64,000 bases of DNA, taken from NCBI GenBank assembly GCA_036500765.1, contig DASYBM010000015.1, positions 1-64,000 of the forward strand, read 5' to 3'. The notes beneath the pieces are model-generated. The model saw nothing but the letters and a program-made list of their open reading frames with translations. It was not told where the DNA came from and did not search any database. The position numbers and the translations under genes are program-made. Source of the DNA: Candidatus Sulfotelmatobacter sp. (lineage in GTDB: Bacteria; Acidobacteriota; Terriglobia; Terriglobales; Acidobacteriaceae). Of the stretch, positions 54,540 through 63,993 are shown piece by piece. Position 1 is the first letter of the stretch. Every line of letters starts with the position of its first letter.

Positions 54540-54650
54540 GTTCGTTCACCGGAACTCAGTTCGGTCGTCCGGTGTCTAAGCAATACCAGAGTCTCGACGT
54601 TGGAGTCTCTCTCGCTCTGACATCCAGCACTTCGCCGCTCGAGGTAATAA

Positions 54651-55421
54651 ATGCTCGAAGCCGTGCACCTGACCAAACGTTATGCCTCGCTGCCGGCCGT
54701 GCAGGACTTGTCATTTTCGCTGCGGCCCGGCGAGGTGCTCGGATGCCTCGGCCCCAACGGCTCCGGCAAGAGCACGACTGTAAAAATGCTAACGGGATTA
54801 TTGCAGCCTACGCGAGGCGCAGTTCTCTTCGCGGGTCACGATATCCAGGACAACCTGGCGGCTTACCGCAAGCGTCTAGGCTATGTCCCTGAAGAGGCCC
54901 ATCTTTATCCGTACTTAAGCGGTTGGGAATATCTCGAACTGATCGGCATTTTGCGCGGGATGGATCACAAACGTCTCCCTATTAAAATCGATTCCCTGCT
55001 TGAGTTGTTCTCCTTGCATCCGAGCCGCCATGCCAGCATTAGTTCGTATTCCAAGGGAATGCGGCAGCGCCTGCTGCTGATTGCCGCGATCATGGACAAT
55101 CCCGAGATCTTCATTTTTGACGAGCCGCTCTCCGGGCTGGACGTGACCTCCGCGCTGATCTTCAAGAACCTCGTGCAGGAATTGGGGCAACAGGGAAAAC
55201 TCGTGTTCTATTGCTCGCACATGCTGGAGGTCGTGGAAAAGGTCTGCTCCGATGTGCTGATTCTCCGAAAAGGAGTCGTAATCGCACAAGATTCCGTGGC
55301 CAACATCGGACAGATCCTGGGCCAGTCGCTCGAGAACACGTTCCTGCATCTAGTGGACGAAGTAGACACGGTCTCGGTCGCGCGTAATATTGTGGACGTG
55401 ATGCAGATGAGGGCAGCATGA
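54651..55421 (+). CDS. ABC transporter ATP-binding protein
   Basis: A 256-residue ATPase. Walker A is GPNGSGKST. The signature is YSKGMRQRL in place of the usual LSGGQ, a form frequent in export-type (ABC-2/bacitracin-like) ATPases. Walker B is IFIFDEPLSGLD and the switch histidine is in FYCSHMLEV. GAGGT precedes the ATG. It overlaps the permease gene (ATGA), so they form one unit. Substrate unknown. Confidence 0.95.
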   Translation: MLEAVHLTKRYASLPAVQDLSFSLRPGEVLGCLGPNGSGKSTTVKMLTGLLQPTRGAVLFAGHDIQDNLAAYRKRLGYVPEEAHLYPYLSGWEYLELIGILRGMDHKRLPIKIDSLLELFSLHPSRHASISSYSKGMRQRLLLIAAIMDNPEIFIFDEPLSGLDVTSALIFKNLVQELGQQGKLVFYCSHMLEVVEKVCSDVLILRKGVVIAQDSVANIGQILGQSLENTFLHLVDEVDTVSVARNIVDVMQMRAA

Positions 55422-57190
55422 CGTCGCCGTTCGAAATTCTTCGGCATTGGTGGGATTACTACCGGGAACGCCCGTTTCTGCGACTCGTGGAGCTCTTCCT
55501 CGCGCGCATCTTTCGCGGCAGTGGAGACGCCGACGCGGAAGGGCTCGACCTGGGCGTCGGATTGGTGCTCACAATGTTGGCGATGCCCGGCGGTTTTGTA
55601 TCGCTGTTGCTCTTGGACAAATACGGGACCTTCGCGCAGTGGCTACGCGGCATTACCAATGTCGATGTTTTGCAGGCTGCGCTTCCCGACGAGTATTTCT
55701 TTATCGTGCTTTCGATGACGGTGACCGGCGCGGTCGCCGTGTGGCGCTGGGACGCCATTTTTCCGGACCGCCGCGACTACATCAATCTGGTGCCATTGCC
55801 GATTGCCACCCGGACCATTTTTTTCGCAAACCTCGTTGCAGTGGTATTTCTCGGCGGCTTGGTTGCATTTGATGTGAACGCCGTTTCCTGCATATTATTC
55901 CCCGCTGTGGTGGCGGCGACGCAAATGAAGTTTTTCTTTTTCGTGAAATTTGGGGCCGTGCATGCCATCGGAGTTTTGCTCTCGAGCCTTTTCTCGTTCT
56001 TCGCAGTATTTTCAGTGCTGGGTCTGCTGATGGCGATGCTGCCTCCGTCTGCCTTTCGGCGAGGATCCGCCTATGCCCGCGGGTTGGTCGTGATTTATCT
56101 GGTTGCGCTGCTTTGCACTACGGCGGCGGTTCCAAACTCGCTACGGCATCTGCGCGGAAATGCACCCGGGTGGGCGTTCCTCCTGCCCTCGTGCTGGTTT
56201 TTGGGACTGTGTCAGTGGATGCGCGGGCGCGCCACTCCGGCCATGATCGAATTGGCGAGACTGACGTTTCCGCTCATCGGCGGAGTAGTGGTGGTCGCTT
56301 TTTGTGCTTATGTCGCGGGCTATCGGCGCCACTTCGTTCGCATCTCCGAGTTAACCGAGTCCGTCTCGGCTCCGGGCCGCAACCGCAGGGCGGACGCGGG
56401 CGACTCGATTTTAGGACATCTGTCGCGCCTGCTCTTGCGAACCGCGTTCCAGATCGGCGGCTTTTCTTTCGTCTGGAAAACTCTGCGCCGCAGCGAGGCC
56501 CACCGCCTGGTTATGACTGCGGTTGCAGGCCTGGGCCTGGTGCTGTCTTCACAAGCTCTCATGGACGCCACAGAGAATGCGACCTCGGCACGGCAGGCTG
56601 CGCTCTCGCCCGACGCTCTCTCCATCCCATTTATCCTTACATTTCTGGTTGTTGCTGGGTTGCGGCTTGTCTTCGAACTTCCAGTGGAGTTGCGCGCCAA
56701 TTGGCTCTTCCAATTAATGATCGATTCCGATCAGCGGGAATGCGAGCGGCTGGCCAGAAACGTAATTCTCACCTTCGTATTGCCTTGCGTTTTTTTCATC
56801 GCATTTCCCGTCTACGCTTACCTCGAAGGCTGGCTGATTGCGTCCCTGCACACGCTGCTTGTGGGAACCTGGGCGGTATTGTTGACGAATATTCTTCTGG
56901 TTCGCTTCCGCAAGCTTCCGTTTACCTGCACGCTTCCGCTGTTCAAGCAGCATTCCATCGTGATCCTGCTATCGTTCGGTTTCGGATTTCTGATCTACGC
57001 GCTATCGACGTCTGAGTTTGAAGCAACGGCTCTGCGTGAACCGTTGCGCATGATCAGTCTGGTGCCGGTCGCATTCCTGGCGTGGTTGATTCCGCACCGG
57101 CTGGCCAAGAGCACGCCGGAAATCGACAGAAAGATGATTTTCGAGGAATCGGCAAGCCGGACGATCGAGGTGCTGCAGCTGGGTGATTAG
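55418..57190 (+). CDS. ABC transporter permease, large membrane protein
   Basis: A 590-residue protein with about twelve hydrophobic segments (GLVLTMLAMPGGFVSLLLLDKYG, SLFSFFAVFSVLGLLMAMLPP, VILTFVLPCVFFIAF). It lacks a recognisable substrate-binding domain, so it is the membrane half of an exporter with the ATPase before it. It does not match DrrB or typical ABC-2 permeases closely. Convergent with the toxin gene at 57192, with a one-base gap and no terminator. Substrate unknown. Confidence 0.88.
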   Translation: MTSPFEILRHWWDYYRERPFLRLVELFLARIFRGSGDADAEGLDLGVGLVLTMLAMPGGFVSLLLLDKYGTFAQWLRGITNVDVLQAALPDEYFFIVLSMTVTGAVAVWRWDAIFPDRRDYINLVPLPIATRTIFFANLVAVVFLGGLVAFDVNAVSCILFPAVVAATQMKFFFFVKFGAVHAIGVLLSSLFSFFAVFSVLGLLMAMLPPSAFRRGSAYARGLVVIYLVALLCTTAAVPNSLRHLRGNAPGWAFLLPSCWFLGLCQWMRGRATPAMIELARLTFPLIGGVVVVAFCAYVAGYRRHFVRISELTESVSAPGRNRRADAGDSILGHLSRLLLRTAFQIGGFSFVWKTLRRSEAHRLVMTAVAGLGLVLSSQALMDATENATSARQAALSPDALSIPFILTFLVVAGLRLVFELPVELRANWLFQLMIDSDQRECERLARNVILTFVLPCVFFIAFPVYAYLEGWLIASLHTLLVGTWAVLLTNILLVRFRKLPFTCTLPLFKQHSIVILLSFGFGFLIYALSTSEFEATALREPLRMISLVPVAFLAWLIPHRLAKSTPEIDRKMIFEESASRTIEVLQLGD

Positions 57191-57191
57191 G

Positions 57192-57623
57192 TTAGAGCGC
57201 GCCCAGCCATTTCACCGGCAAGTGGGCAGCGAGTGCATTCGCCAGGCTTTCGTCGGCGGTGATCAGTTGCCTTTCAGCTTGCACCGCCAAAGCTACGTAC
57301 AAAGAATCGTAAACTGACCGGCCGAAGTTGAAAGCGATGGTTAGGGCTTTAGACAAGAGCTCTGCCGACGGGATGGTTGGGATCGCGCGCTGTGTCATCA
57401 AGAGTATCGCTAGTTCGGCCTCGGCGCGAGAAAAGCGTTGCTGCCGGACCGCCTTCCAGGCAATGTTCCCGCACTCTGCCCAGAAAATGTCGGGCACCAA
57501 GAGCCCGACTTCGCCGGCTCCGTAGGAATCCAGCAATCGATACGCCTCCGGCCGGAGTAATTCGCCCTTGGCGGGCAGCATCCACTTCGCGGCAACGCTC
57601 GCGTCGACGACAAACTTCCTCAC
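57192..57623 (-). CDS. PIN-domain toxin (VapC family)
   Basis: A 143-residue PIN ribonuclease. The first aspartate is in FVVDASVAAKW. Glutamate in FWAECGNIAW, aspartate in VYDSLYVALA and ITADESLA follow, so the active site is complete. The start is GTG, overlapping the antitoxin TGA (GTGA). It is the third toxin-antitoxin pair in the window and belongs to a different VapC subgroup from the other two. Confidence 0.93.
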   Translation of the reverse strand: MRKFVVDASVAAKWMLPAKGELLRPEAYRLLDSYGAGEVGLLVPDIFWAECGNIAWKAVRQQRFSRAEAELAILLMTQRAIPTIPSAELLSKALTIAFNFGRSVYDSLYVALAVQAERQLITADESLANALAAHLPVKWLGAL

Positions 57624-57871
57624 CGCTCGCGATCCTCGCGGATCATTTCTTCAGCGGAAGGAAACGGGCCAGGTGTGAGCGGTTCGCGCGAAGATAGTTC
57701 TTTCATTCTTCGAGCGAACTCTCGCCGACGCCGTAATTCTTCGGCGGTAGGAACGTTCTGCTCAAGGAGGTCGATCACTTCCGCCGCAATCGACGTCCGG
57801 TTTTTCCGGGCACGTTCGCGTAGCGCTTTGTACACGGCCACTGGTACGTTTTCGACATACAGCGTTGGCAT
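57620..57871 (-). CDS. FitA/VapB-type antitoxin
   Basis: An 83-residue protein. MPTLYVENVPVAVYKALRERARKNRTSIAAEVIDLLE is the ribbon-helix-helix DNA-binding fold of the FitA/VapB class, with an acidic, proline-containing tail (REPLTPGPFPSAEEMIRED) for toxin binding. GGAGG stands four bases before the ATG. The pair is divergent from yceD; no clear palindrome was found in its 180-bp promoter region. Confidence 0.9.
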   Translation of the reverse strand: MPTLYVENVPVAVYKALRERARKNRTSIAAEVIDLLEQNVPTAEELRRRREFARRMKELSSREPLTPGPFPSAEEMIREDRER

Positions 57872-58052
57872 AGGGCCTCCCTAGGGACAGTCTAGCACTT
57901 TCCTAGGCCGAAGCCCACCCCGTTTTTCTTGACATTCTCTCCCTTCGCGTTTTATCCTAAGTCTTGCTCCTTGCGGTACTTGCGCCTCTTGGCGTGCTTC
58001 CGCGGGCCTGGAAGATGCGATAGGCTGGCAACATGGGCGCGGAGGTTTCGCA

Positions 58053-58604
58053 ATGTTCCTCGACATCAAAGAATTGGAAGCTCATCCGCTTGATTTTGAG
58101 GAGGAGTTTCAGCCCGATGTCCTCGACCTGGGAGGCGAAGCCCGGCAGATCACGCCACTGAAGGCCGTAGGGCACGCCGAGGTGGTCGAAGAGCATCACG
58201 GTAAGCATGAGGTAATAACGGACATACGCCTGAGGGGGCGCCTGACCGCGGGGCTCGAACTGCAATGCGCCCGCTGCGTGGAACCGGTACGGCAAGAGAT
58301 TGCCCGCGACTTCGAGTTGCTCTATCGACCGCTCGGGGCCGACGCAGGACGCGACGAGCTTTCGGTTACCGACGCCGAGGCCGAGATCGGCTATTATCAA
58401 GGCGACGGCATTCTGCTGGAAGATGTTTTGCGCGAACAGGTGCTGCTGGCGTTGCCGTTGAAAGTTACGTGCCGCGAGGATTGCCGCGGCCTGTGTCCAC
58501 ACTGCGGGACCAATTTGAACGAGGAACAATGTTCCTGCGCGGTCGCGGTCGAAGATCCGCGATGGACGGCGTTACGAGAAATTCGCGAGAAGTTGCAGCA
58601 CTGA
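58053..58604 (+). CDS. yceD: YceD/DUF177 family protein
   Basis: A 183-residue protein of the family linked to 23S rRNA accumulation and co-transcribed with rpmF in many bacteria. The conserved CARCVEPV (about residue 73) and GLCPHCGTNL could hold zinc. The ATG at 58053 has GGAGGT seven bases upstream. It precedes rpmF, plsX and fabD, the classic cluster joining ribosome and lipid genes. A period-7 repeat pair (58611-58764) separates it from rpmF. Confidence 0.93.
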   Translation: MFLDIKELEAHPLDFEEEFQPDVLDLGGEARQITPLKAVGHAEVVEEHHGKHEVITDIRLRGRLTAGLELQCARCVEPVRQEIARDFELLYRPLGADAGRDELSVTDAEAEIGYYQGDGILLEDVLREQVLLALPLKVTCREDCRGLCPHCGTNLNEEQCSCAVAVEDPRWTALREIREKLQH

Positions 58605-58610
58605 AAAACC

Positions 58611-58764
58611 GTCAGCTATCAGCCGTCAGCTTTCAGTCGAAAATTGTTTCCGCTAAATTTTCTAGAGTCCCGATAGAAACTAGATTCTTATCCGCGGGAG
58701 TCGACAGATCTTATTCAGGTTCAAGAGTTTTAGCTGAGGGCTGACAGCTGAGAGCTGACAGCTT
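58611..58764. repeat. Inverted pair of period-7 arrays between yceD and rpmF
   Basis: The left arm (58611-58638) is GTCAGCTATCAGCCGTCAG-like. The right arm (58731-58764) is CTGAGGGCTGACAGCTGAG-like, its reverse type. The arms bracket 92 bp of unrelated sequence. The architecture matches the 8084-8261 element. Confidence 0.85.
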
Positions 58765-58785
58765 TCTTGAGAGGAATTCAATACC

Positions 58786-58971
58786 ATGCCTAATCCGAAA
58801 CGACGACACTCCCAGAAACGCACTTCCACACGGCGCGCGCACGACGCTCTCAAAGCCCACAGCCTGTCCGAGTGCCCGAACTGTCATGAGAAAAAAATGC
58901 CGCACCGCGCCTGTGCTAAGTGCGGGTACTATAAAGGTCGTGAAGTTCTCGACGTCAAAGAAGCCAGCTAG
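58786..58971 (+). CDS. rpmF: 50S ribosomal protein L32
   Basis: A 61-residue protein. MPNPKRRHSQKRTSTRRAH is the L32 start. The zinc-binding cysteines (CPNCHEKKMPHRACAKCGYY) make it the zinc-containing (C+) form, so no zinc-free paralogue is implied here. AGAGGA stands about ten bases upstream of the ATG. It precedes plsX by 12 bp, the conserved rpmF-plsX pair. Confidence 0.97.
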   Translation: MPNPKRRHSQKRTSTRRAHDALKAHSLSECPNCHEKKMPHRACAKCGYYKGREVLDVKEAS

Positions 58972-58983
58972 CTCAAAGACGCC

Positions 58984-60063
58984 ATGCCTAGCGTGATCGC
59001 GCTGGATGCAATGGGTTCGGACCGCGCTCCCAAGCCGGAGATTGAGGGCGCCATTCTGGCGTCGCGTCATTACGGCGTCAGGGTGCTGCTGGTCGGCCCG
59101 GAAGCTGTCGTCAAGGCGGAATTGGATCGCCATCCTTCGGCGGCTCGCCTGGCCATTGAAATCGTCCACGCCAGCGAATTCATTACCATGGAAGACAAAG
59201 TGGAGGCGATTCGCGCCAAGCGCGACTCCTCCATGCGCGTCGGCCTGCGTATGGTGCGCGAGGGTCAGGCCGCAGGTTTCGTTACCGCGGGAAACACTGG
59301 AGCGGCCATGGCCACGGCGAAAGTCGTGCTGGGCGCGGTTCCGGGCGTCGATCGGCCGGCGCTGGCCGCGGTATTCCCCACTGCCCCGGGAAATCCCGCC
59401 ATGCTGCTCGACGTGGGCGCGAACGTTGACTGCACACCGCAGAATCTCGAACAGTTCGCCGTGATGGGCGATATTTATTTTCGCGCCATGTTTGGGAATA
59501 CGAGAGTTGGCAGTACCGTGTTCAGAAAGAAGTCCGCTACTCACGGTCCACGCGTCGGATTGCTTTCCATTGGCGAAGAGGAAAGCAAAGGCAACGAACT
59601 CACGCGCGAATCGTTTCAGTTGCTCAAGCAGCTTCCGCTGAATTTTGTGGGCAATGTGGAAGGGCGCGATCTTTACAACGGCCAAGTCGACGTCATCGTG
59701 GCCGATGGATTTGTAGGCAATGTTGCATTGAAAATTTCCGAGGGCGTGGCCAACCTCGTGCGCACGGCGCTTAAAGAATCGCTGAAGGCGACGATCACGC
59801 GACAAGTGGGTGCGCTGCTCTCGCGCAGCGCCTTCACCGATTTTAAGAAGCGCCTCGATCACACCGAATATGGCGGCGCGCCACTGCTGGGCGTGAAGGG
59901 CGCGTGCATCATCACGCACGGCTCGTCGAATGCCAACGCCATCAAGAATGCCGTGCGCGTGGCGGCAGAATTTTCCGAACGCGGCATTAACGGATCGATC
60001 GAACGCGGACTAGCAGCGGTGCATCCGGCGCCGGTAGAAGCAGCAATGCCGCAGCCGGGCTAA
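58984..60063 (+). CDS. plsX: Phosphate acyltransferase PlsX
   Basis: PlsX converts acyl-ACP to acyl-phosphate, the substrate of PlsY in phospholipid synthesis. The 359-residue length fits the family. [20 protein letters not shown] is the conserved start, and [16 protein letters not shown] and [24 protein letters not shown] are core segments. ATG directly after rpmF. It couples to FabD downstream and thus links fatty-acid and phospholipid synthesis. The spacer to fabD holds a long inverted repeat. Confidence 0.98.
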   Translation: MPSVIALDAMGSDRAPKPEIEGAILASRHYGVRVLLVGPEAVVKAELDRHPSAARLAIEIVHASEFITMEDKVEAIRAKRDSSMRVGLRMVREGQAAGFVTAGNTGAAMATAKVVLGAVPGVDRPALAAVFPTAPGNPAMLLDVGANVDCTPQNLEQFAVMGDIYFRAMFGNTRVGSTVFRKKSATHGPRVGLLSIGEEESKGNELTRESFQLLKQLPLNFVGNVEGRDLYNGQVDVIVADGFVGNVALKISEGVANLVRTALKESLKATITRQVGALLSRSAFTDFKKRLDHTEYGGAPLLGVKGACIITHGSSNANAIKNAVRVAAEFSERGINGSIERGLAAVHPAPVEAAMPQPG

Positions 60064-60069
60064 GGTTTT

Positions 60070-60216
60070 GTAGCGCCAGCGTCCCGGCGGCTGTCCCGAG
60101 GGCGTCTCGCCCTCGGTGCAGGCAGCAAACGATCTGTTAAAGATTTTGAAGGCGTGGCGCCTACCGCGCGGCGGGCGAGGACGCCCGCCGGACAGCCGCC
60201 GGTACGGCGGCGCTAC
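60070..60216. repeat. Inverted-repeat element between plsX and fabD
   Basis: GTAGCGCC (60070-60077) pairs with GGCGCTAC (60209-60216), and GGCGGCTGTCC (60086-60096) with GGACAGCCGCC (60190-60200). Internal hairpins (CGAGGGCG/CGCCCTCG and GGCGGGCG/CGCCCGCC) complete a cruciform-like unit. It fills nearly the whole spacer. Confidence 0.88.
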
Positions 60217-60224
60217 TCGAATTC

Positions 60225-61175
60225 ATGACAGAAAACGCCATCGCATTCCTCTTCCCCGGCCAGGGCTCGCAGGCCGTCGGCATGGGCCAGGATCTGGCCG
60301 ACAAGTATCCCGTGGCCCGGCAGACATTTGAAGAAGCCGACGACGCACTCGGCTATAAGCTTTCCACCCTTTGCTTCGAGGGCCCGGAAGATCAGCTGCG
60401 GTTGACCGAAATTACTCAACCGGCAATCTTGACTGTGTCGATTGCGGCGCTGCGGGTAATCGAGTCCCGGATGTCGAAGCCCTGCTTTGTCGCGGGGCAC
60501 AGTCTCGGCGAATATTCCGCGCACGTGACGTCCGGCACATTCGGTTTTGCAGATGCCGTGCGTACAGTGCGCAATCGCGGCAAATATATGCAGAGCGCCG
60601 TGCCGGTGGGTGTGGGCGCGATGGCCGCCATCCTGGGCATGGACCTGGAGAAAGTCTCTGTCGTTTGCCAGGATGCGGCGCAGGGCGAAGTCTGCGAACT
60701 GGCCAATATCAATTCGCCGGAACAGATCGTCATTTCCGGCAGCATGGGCGCCGTCGAGCGCGCCGCGAGGTTGGCCGACGAGCGCGGCGCCAAGCGCGCC
60801 AAATTGCTTCCCGTCAGCGCGCCTTTCCATTGTTCGCTCATGAAGCCCGCACAGGATCGTCTGGCAGGCGATTTGAATCATCTCAAAATGCAGAAGCCGG
60901 TCTACCCGGTCGCGTGCAACGTAGATGCCGAACTGGTGACCGACGATCTCCGCGCCCGCGACACGCTGCTGCGCCAGGTTACGGGATCGGTGAAGTGGGA
61001 GCAATGCATGCGCCTGCTGATTGCGCAAGGTGTGCAGACATTCATCGAGGTGGGGCCGGGAAAAGTTCTGTGCGGATTAATGCGGCAGATCGACCGCTCA
61101 AAAACCTGCCTGAATGTGAGCGACGAGGCAACTCTTACGAAAACCATGGCGTCGCTTGCAAAAGCGCCGGCGTAG
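60225..61175 (+). CDS. fabD: Malonyl-CoA-ACP transacylase
   Basis: FabD loads malonyl groups onto ACP for fatty-acid elongation. The 316-residue length is normal. The catalytic serine is S93 (GHSLGEYSA), and the histidine is in APFHCSLMKPA. The N-terminal PGQGSQAVGMG is typical. ATG start MTENAIAF. It follows plsX after the inverted-repeat spacer and is convergent with the next gene. fabG, acpP and fabF do not follow directly, so the usual cluster is broken here. Confidence 0.98.
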   Translation: MTENAIAFLFPGQGSQAVGMGQDLADKYPVARQTFEEADDALGYKLSTLCFEGPEDQLRLTEITQPAILTVSIAALRVIESRMSKPCFVAGHSLGEYSAHVTSGTFGFADAVRTVRNRGKYMQSAVPVGVGAMAAILGMDLEKVSVVCQDAAQGEVCELANINSPEQIVISGSMGAVERAARLADERGAKRAKLLPVSAPFHCSLMKPAQDRLAGDLNHLKMQKPVYPVACNVDAELVTDDLRARDTLLRQVTGSVKWEQCMRLLIAQGVQTFIEVGPGKVLCGLMRQIDRSKTCLNVSDEATLTKTMASLAKAPA

Positions 61176-61190
61176 CCGCCATCGTATCGC

Positions 61191-61655
61191 CTACCGGAAA
61201 ACCAGCTCGCAAGGCCCGGGCGGATAGCTCAGCGTCTTATCCGACTTCTCGACCCAGACCTGCGCGTGTTCGGTGCGGTCGTTGACCACGAAATCCACAA
61301 CGACGCCGCTCCCGCCGCCGGGGCAAGCGCTGACCCCGTATTCTTTTTGCGTCTTGATCAGGCCCCACTGCCCGCCCGGTCCCCAGTCCTGATAGAACTC
61401 ATTGAACGGATATTTCGCGTGCTGTTCAGGATGCTGCGCCCATTGCGGATCGTGCATCCAGATGCCATAGGCGGACTTGTAATCCTGTTTTTGCAGCGCG
61501 CTAAAGAACTGGCGCGCCACGTGTTCTTCCGGCCAATAGCGAAACCACCATAGCAAGCCGGCTACAAGTAACACGATCACGATCGCAGAAATGATTCGGT
61601 TTCTGCGCTTACGCGCTCTTTCCAGATCGAACTCTTGGGCATCCAGAAGTGTCAT
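61191..61655 (-). CDS. Membrane-anchored hypothetical protein
   Basis: A 154-residue protein. A basic N-terminus (FDLERARKRRNRII) is followed by one membrane segment (IISAIVIVLLVAGLLWWFRY), then a domain of about 110 residues exposed outside the membrane (HVARQFFSALQKQDYKSAYGIW, FNEFYQDWGPGGQWG) with a cysteine pair. The body recalls NTF2-like DUF4864-type folds (a helical start then beta strands), a weak guess. It is convergent with fabD 15 bp away. Function unknown. Confidence 0.7.
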   Translation of the reverse strand: MTLLDAQEFDLERARKRRNRIISAIVIVLLVAGLLWWFRYWPEEHVARQFFSALQKQDYKSAYGIWMHDPQWAQHPEQHAKYPFNEFYQDWGPGGQWGLIKTQKEYGVSACPGGGSGVVVDFVVNDRTEHAQVWVEKSDKTLSYPPGPCELVFR

Positions 61656-61718
61656 ACCTCTCTAGCATAACGGACACAGGCAATAAGTTAAAAGTTCCCG
61701 AAAATTAGGCAGGACGAT

Positions 61719-61816
61719 TGAGAAATTGAGTAATTTAGCAATTGTGTAATTTTGAAAACCGGCGGGATCGGTTTTCAATTACCCAATTATCAAATTTCCC
61801 AAATTACTCAATTCTT
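61719..61816. repeat. Period-8 inverted-repeat element after the ABC permease gene
   Basis: Left arm units TGAGAAAT, TGAGTAAT, TTAGCAAT, TGTGTAAT (61719-61750); centre GAAAACCG/CGGTTTTC hairpin; right arm ATTACCCA, ATTATCAA, ATTTCCCA, then ATTACTCA (61778-61810). It starts within seven bases of the permease stop codon, as the sister element does after rpsG (3202-3299). Confidence 0.85.
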
Positions 61817-62929
61817 CTATAGGGTTCGCTTGAACAACGGAATCGCAACGCCCAACGTGACCGCAGCAAAGATCGAGAGAAACAGCATGTCTCCCCAGAC
61901 CGCGGAGAGCGTTGTTTCTTTTAGCAGCAGACACTTGAAACCGTCGACTGCGTAGGTGAACGGATCGCATTTCGCAATCGCGCGCAGCCACGGCGGAAAG
62001 GCTTGAATGGGATAGACCGAGCCGCTGGGAAAGAATAGCAGCGTGTTGAGAATGCCAAACATCGCCCGCGGAACGAGCGGATCTTCAATGCGCACCATCA
62101 GCAAGAACATCATTGTGTTAAAGGCCAGCGAAGTCAGCACGATCATGATCAGCAGTCCGATCACGGTTACGGGATTGAAAATCGTGCCCACGCCCGCCAT
62201 CATCGAGCCGATGGCAACGATGATCACGCCCGTCATCACGGCCTTGATGGCGCCCGCGAGGTTCAGTCCCAGCACGAGTTCGAGCTTCGTGATCGGCGTG
62301 ACCAGGTAGCCTTCATGCACGCCGCGCGCTTTGTCGTCGATGTAGAGCATGCCGCCGCCGATCATCACCGAGACGAACATGGCCAGCACCAGCGACCCCG
62401 GCAGCAGATATTTCATGTACTCGATGTAGGGATAAAGTTCGACAATGTCGAGCGCCGTCTGCTGCAGAATGCGGGGCGAGACCGTGGGCTGGTTGAGCGA
62501 GTTGGTCAGGTCGGTTAATTCCGATTCGACCGCCGAACTCATGAAGTTGTCGCTGTTATCGACGACCAACGCAATGCGGGGATGGTTCTCCTCGTACACG
62601 CGCCGCGAAAACTGCGGCGGGATAATCACCGCGCCTTCCAGTTTGCCGTTGCGCACATCTTCCTGGGCCTGCCGTTCGCTGTCGTACTCGATGGGCACGA
62701 AGGTGCGGATGTTGGCGCGAACGGAATCGAATGCTTCCCGGACTCGCACGGCCTGCGGACCACCGTCCTGGTCGACGATGGCGACGCGGGCATCGTGAAT
62801 CTTTCCGCCGAACGCATTGCCCAGAATGATCAACTGCACCAGCGGGAAAATCATCGATGCCAGCATCAGCGCCGGCGAGCGGAAGAATTTTCGCATCTCG
62901 CGCTCGACAATCGCCATCATTCGATTCAT
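61817..62929 (-). CDS. ABC-2 type transporter permease
   Basis: The 370-residue protein has one N-terminal membrane segment (residues about 18-38), a large outer loop of about 150 residues (GGKIHDARVAIVDQDGGPQ) and about five C-terminal membrane segments. This is the layout of YhhJ/YbhR-type ABC-2 exporters. The segment YVDGFKCLLLKET lies near the end. It overlaps the ATPase gene (ATGA), so the two are one transporter. Drug, lipid or polymer export are possible; the substrate is unknown. Confidence 0.93.
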   Translation of the reverse strand: MNRMMAIVEREMRKFFRSPALMLASMIFPLVQLIILGNAFGGKIHDARVAIVDQDGGPQAVRVREAFDSVRANIRTFVPIEYDSERQAQEDVRNGKLEGAVIIPPQFSRRVYEENHPRIALVVDNSDNFMSSAVESELTDLTNSLNQPTVSPRILQQTALDIVELYPYIEYMKYLLPGSLVLAMFVSVMIGGGMLYIDDKARGVHEGYLVTPITKLELVLGLNLAGAIKAVMTGVIIVAIGSMMAGVGTIFNPVTVIGLLIMIVLTSLAFNTMMFLLMVRIEDPLVPRAMFGILNTLLFFPSGSVYPIQAFPPWLRAIAKCDPFTYAVDGFKCLLLKETTLSAVWGDMLFLSIFAAVTLGVAIPLFKRTL

Positions 62930-63993
62930 GGCTGCAACCCCGGCCGCTGCGGCATTACGAACGCATACGCTTTTTGCAGTTCGTCGCGCAGTTGCCGCCC
63001 GGTGTAGTGAACGAACACGTCGTCGAGCGTAGTGTTCTGCACCGAAAGCGACTTCACCGCAACTCCGCTCTGGACGGCCATTTCTACCAATTGGGTCGTC
63101 GTGTGCGAACCGTTGCCGGTCAGTACGCGATACATCCCCGCGCCCTCATGCTGCACCGACGTCACTTCATCGAGCGCGCCCAGTTTTTGCTGCCAATCCG
63201 CCGGAGGATTTTCGAACTGTGCTTCAATCACGTTCGATCCCGGCACGCTGGCCTTAAGAGCGCTGGGCGCGTCGAGCGCCACCAATTTGCCGTGATCGAC
63301 GATAGCGATGCGATCGCACAGGCGGTCAGCCTCATCCATGTAGTGGGTGGTAATCAGAATCGTCAGTTGCCGATGTTCTTTGATGTTGCCCAGCATCTCC
63401 CACACCGCTACGCGGGATACGGGGTCGAGTCCGGTGGTCGGCTCATCGAGAAAAAATATCCGGGGATGGTGGACCAGACCGCGCGCAATCTCGAGCCGCC
63501 GCCGCATTCCGCCGGAGAGCGTCTTCGTGGCCGCATCGCGCCACTTGGTCAGATCAACCAGCTCAAGCAGCTCATCGATCGACTTCTTCCGCTCTTTCGC
63601 TGGCACGTCGTAGAGCTTGGCATAAATATTCATATTCTCTTCGACAGTCAGATCCAGATCGCTGGTGAGCGCCTGTGGAATCACCCCAATCATGCGGCGC
63701 GCGGCATTTGGCTCCTTGGCAACGTCATGTCCCGCGATGCGCGCGTGCCCCGCGGTAATCGGGATGAGCGTGGTCATCATCCGTATGAGCGTTGACTTCC
63801 CTGCCCCGTTCGGACCGAGCAGGCCGAAAATTTCGCCTTCCTTCACGCTGAATGAAACGTCGTCGACGGCTGTGAAGTCGCCGTACTTTTTAACAATATG
63901 ATCGACCTCAATGGCCGACGGCGCCGCAGGATCGTAGACGGGCTTCTCCAATGTCGCCCCGTGCTTCGTGTTTTGATTTGACTCCGCCATCAT
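62926..63993 (-). CDS. ABC transporter ATP-binding protein (DrrA-like)
   Basis: A 355-residue ATPase: Walker A GPNGAGKST, signature LSGGMRRRLEIARGL, Walker B IFFLDEPTTGLDP, switch histidine in ITTHYMDEAD. A C-terminal DUF4162-like extension follows (about 245-340). Two tandem ATG codons (63993 and 63990) lie at the start; the frame is open to the window edge, so a further upstream start cannot be excluded. It forms an exporter with the permease that overlaps its end. Confidence 0.94.
   Translation of the reverse strand: MMAESNQNTKHGATLEKPVYDPAAPSAIEVDHIVKKYGDFTAVDDVSFSVKEGEIFGLLGPNGAGKSTLIRMMTTLIPITAGHARIAGHDVAKEPNAARRMIGVIPQALTSDLDLTVEENMNIYAKLYDVPAKERKKSIDELLELVDLTKWRDAATKTLSGGMRRRLEIARGLVHHPRIFFLDEPTTGLDPVSRVAVWEMLGNIKEHRQLTILITTHYMDEADRLCDRIAIVDHGKLVALDAPSALKASVPGSNVIEAQFENPPADWQQKLGALDEVTSVQHEGAGMYRVLTGNGSHTTTQLVEMAVQSGVAVKSLSVQNTTLDDVFVHYTGRQLRDELQKAYAFVMPQRPGLQP

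Noticed and set aside
53406..57190. Polysaccharide utilisation locus (GH5 plus transporter)
   Set aside because: The transporter is an exporter type without a binding protein, and no SusCD-like pair or regulator is adjacent; the grouping may be chance.
58711..59919. 402-codon minus-strand ORF under rpmF/plsX
   Set aside because: Antisense to two conserved genes; no homology seen.
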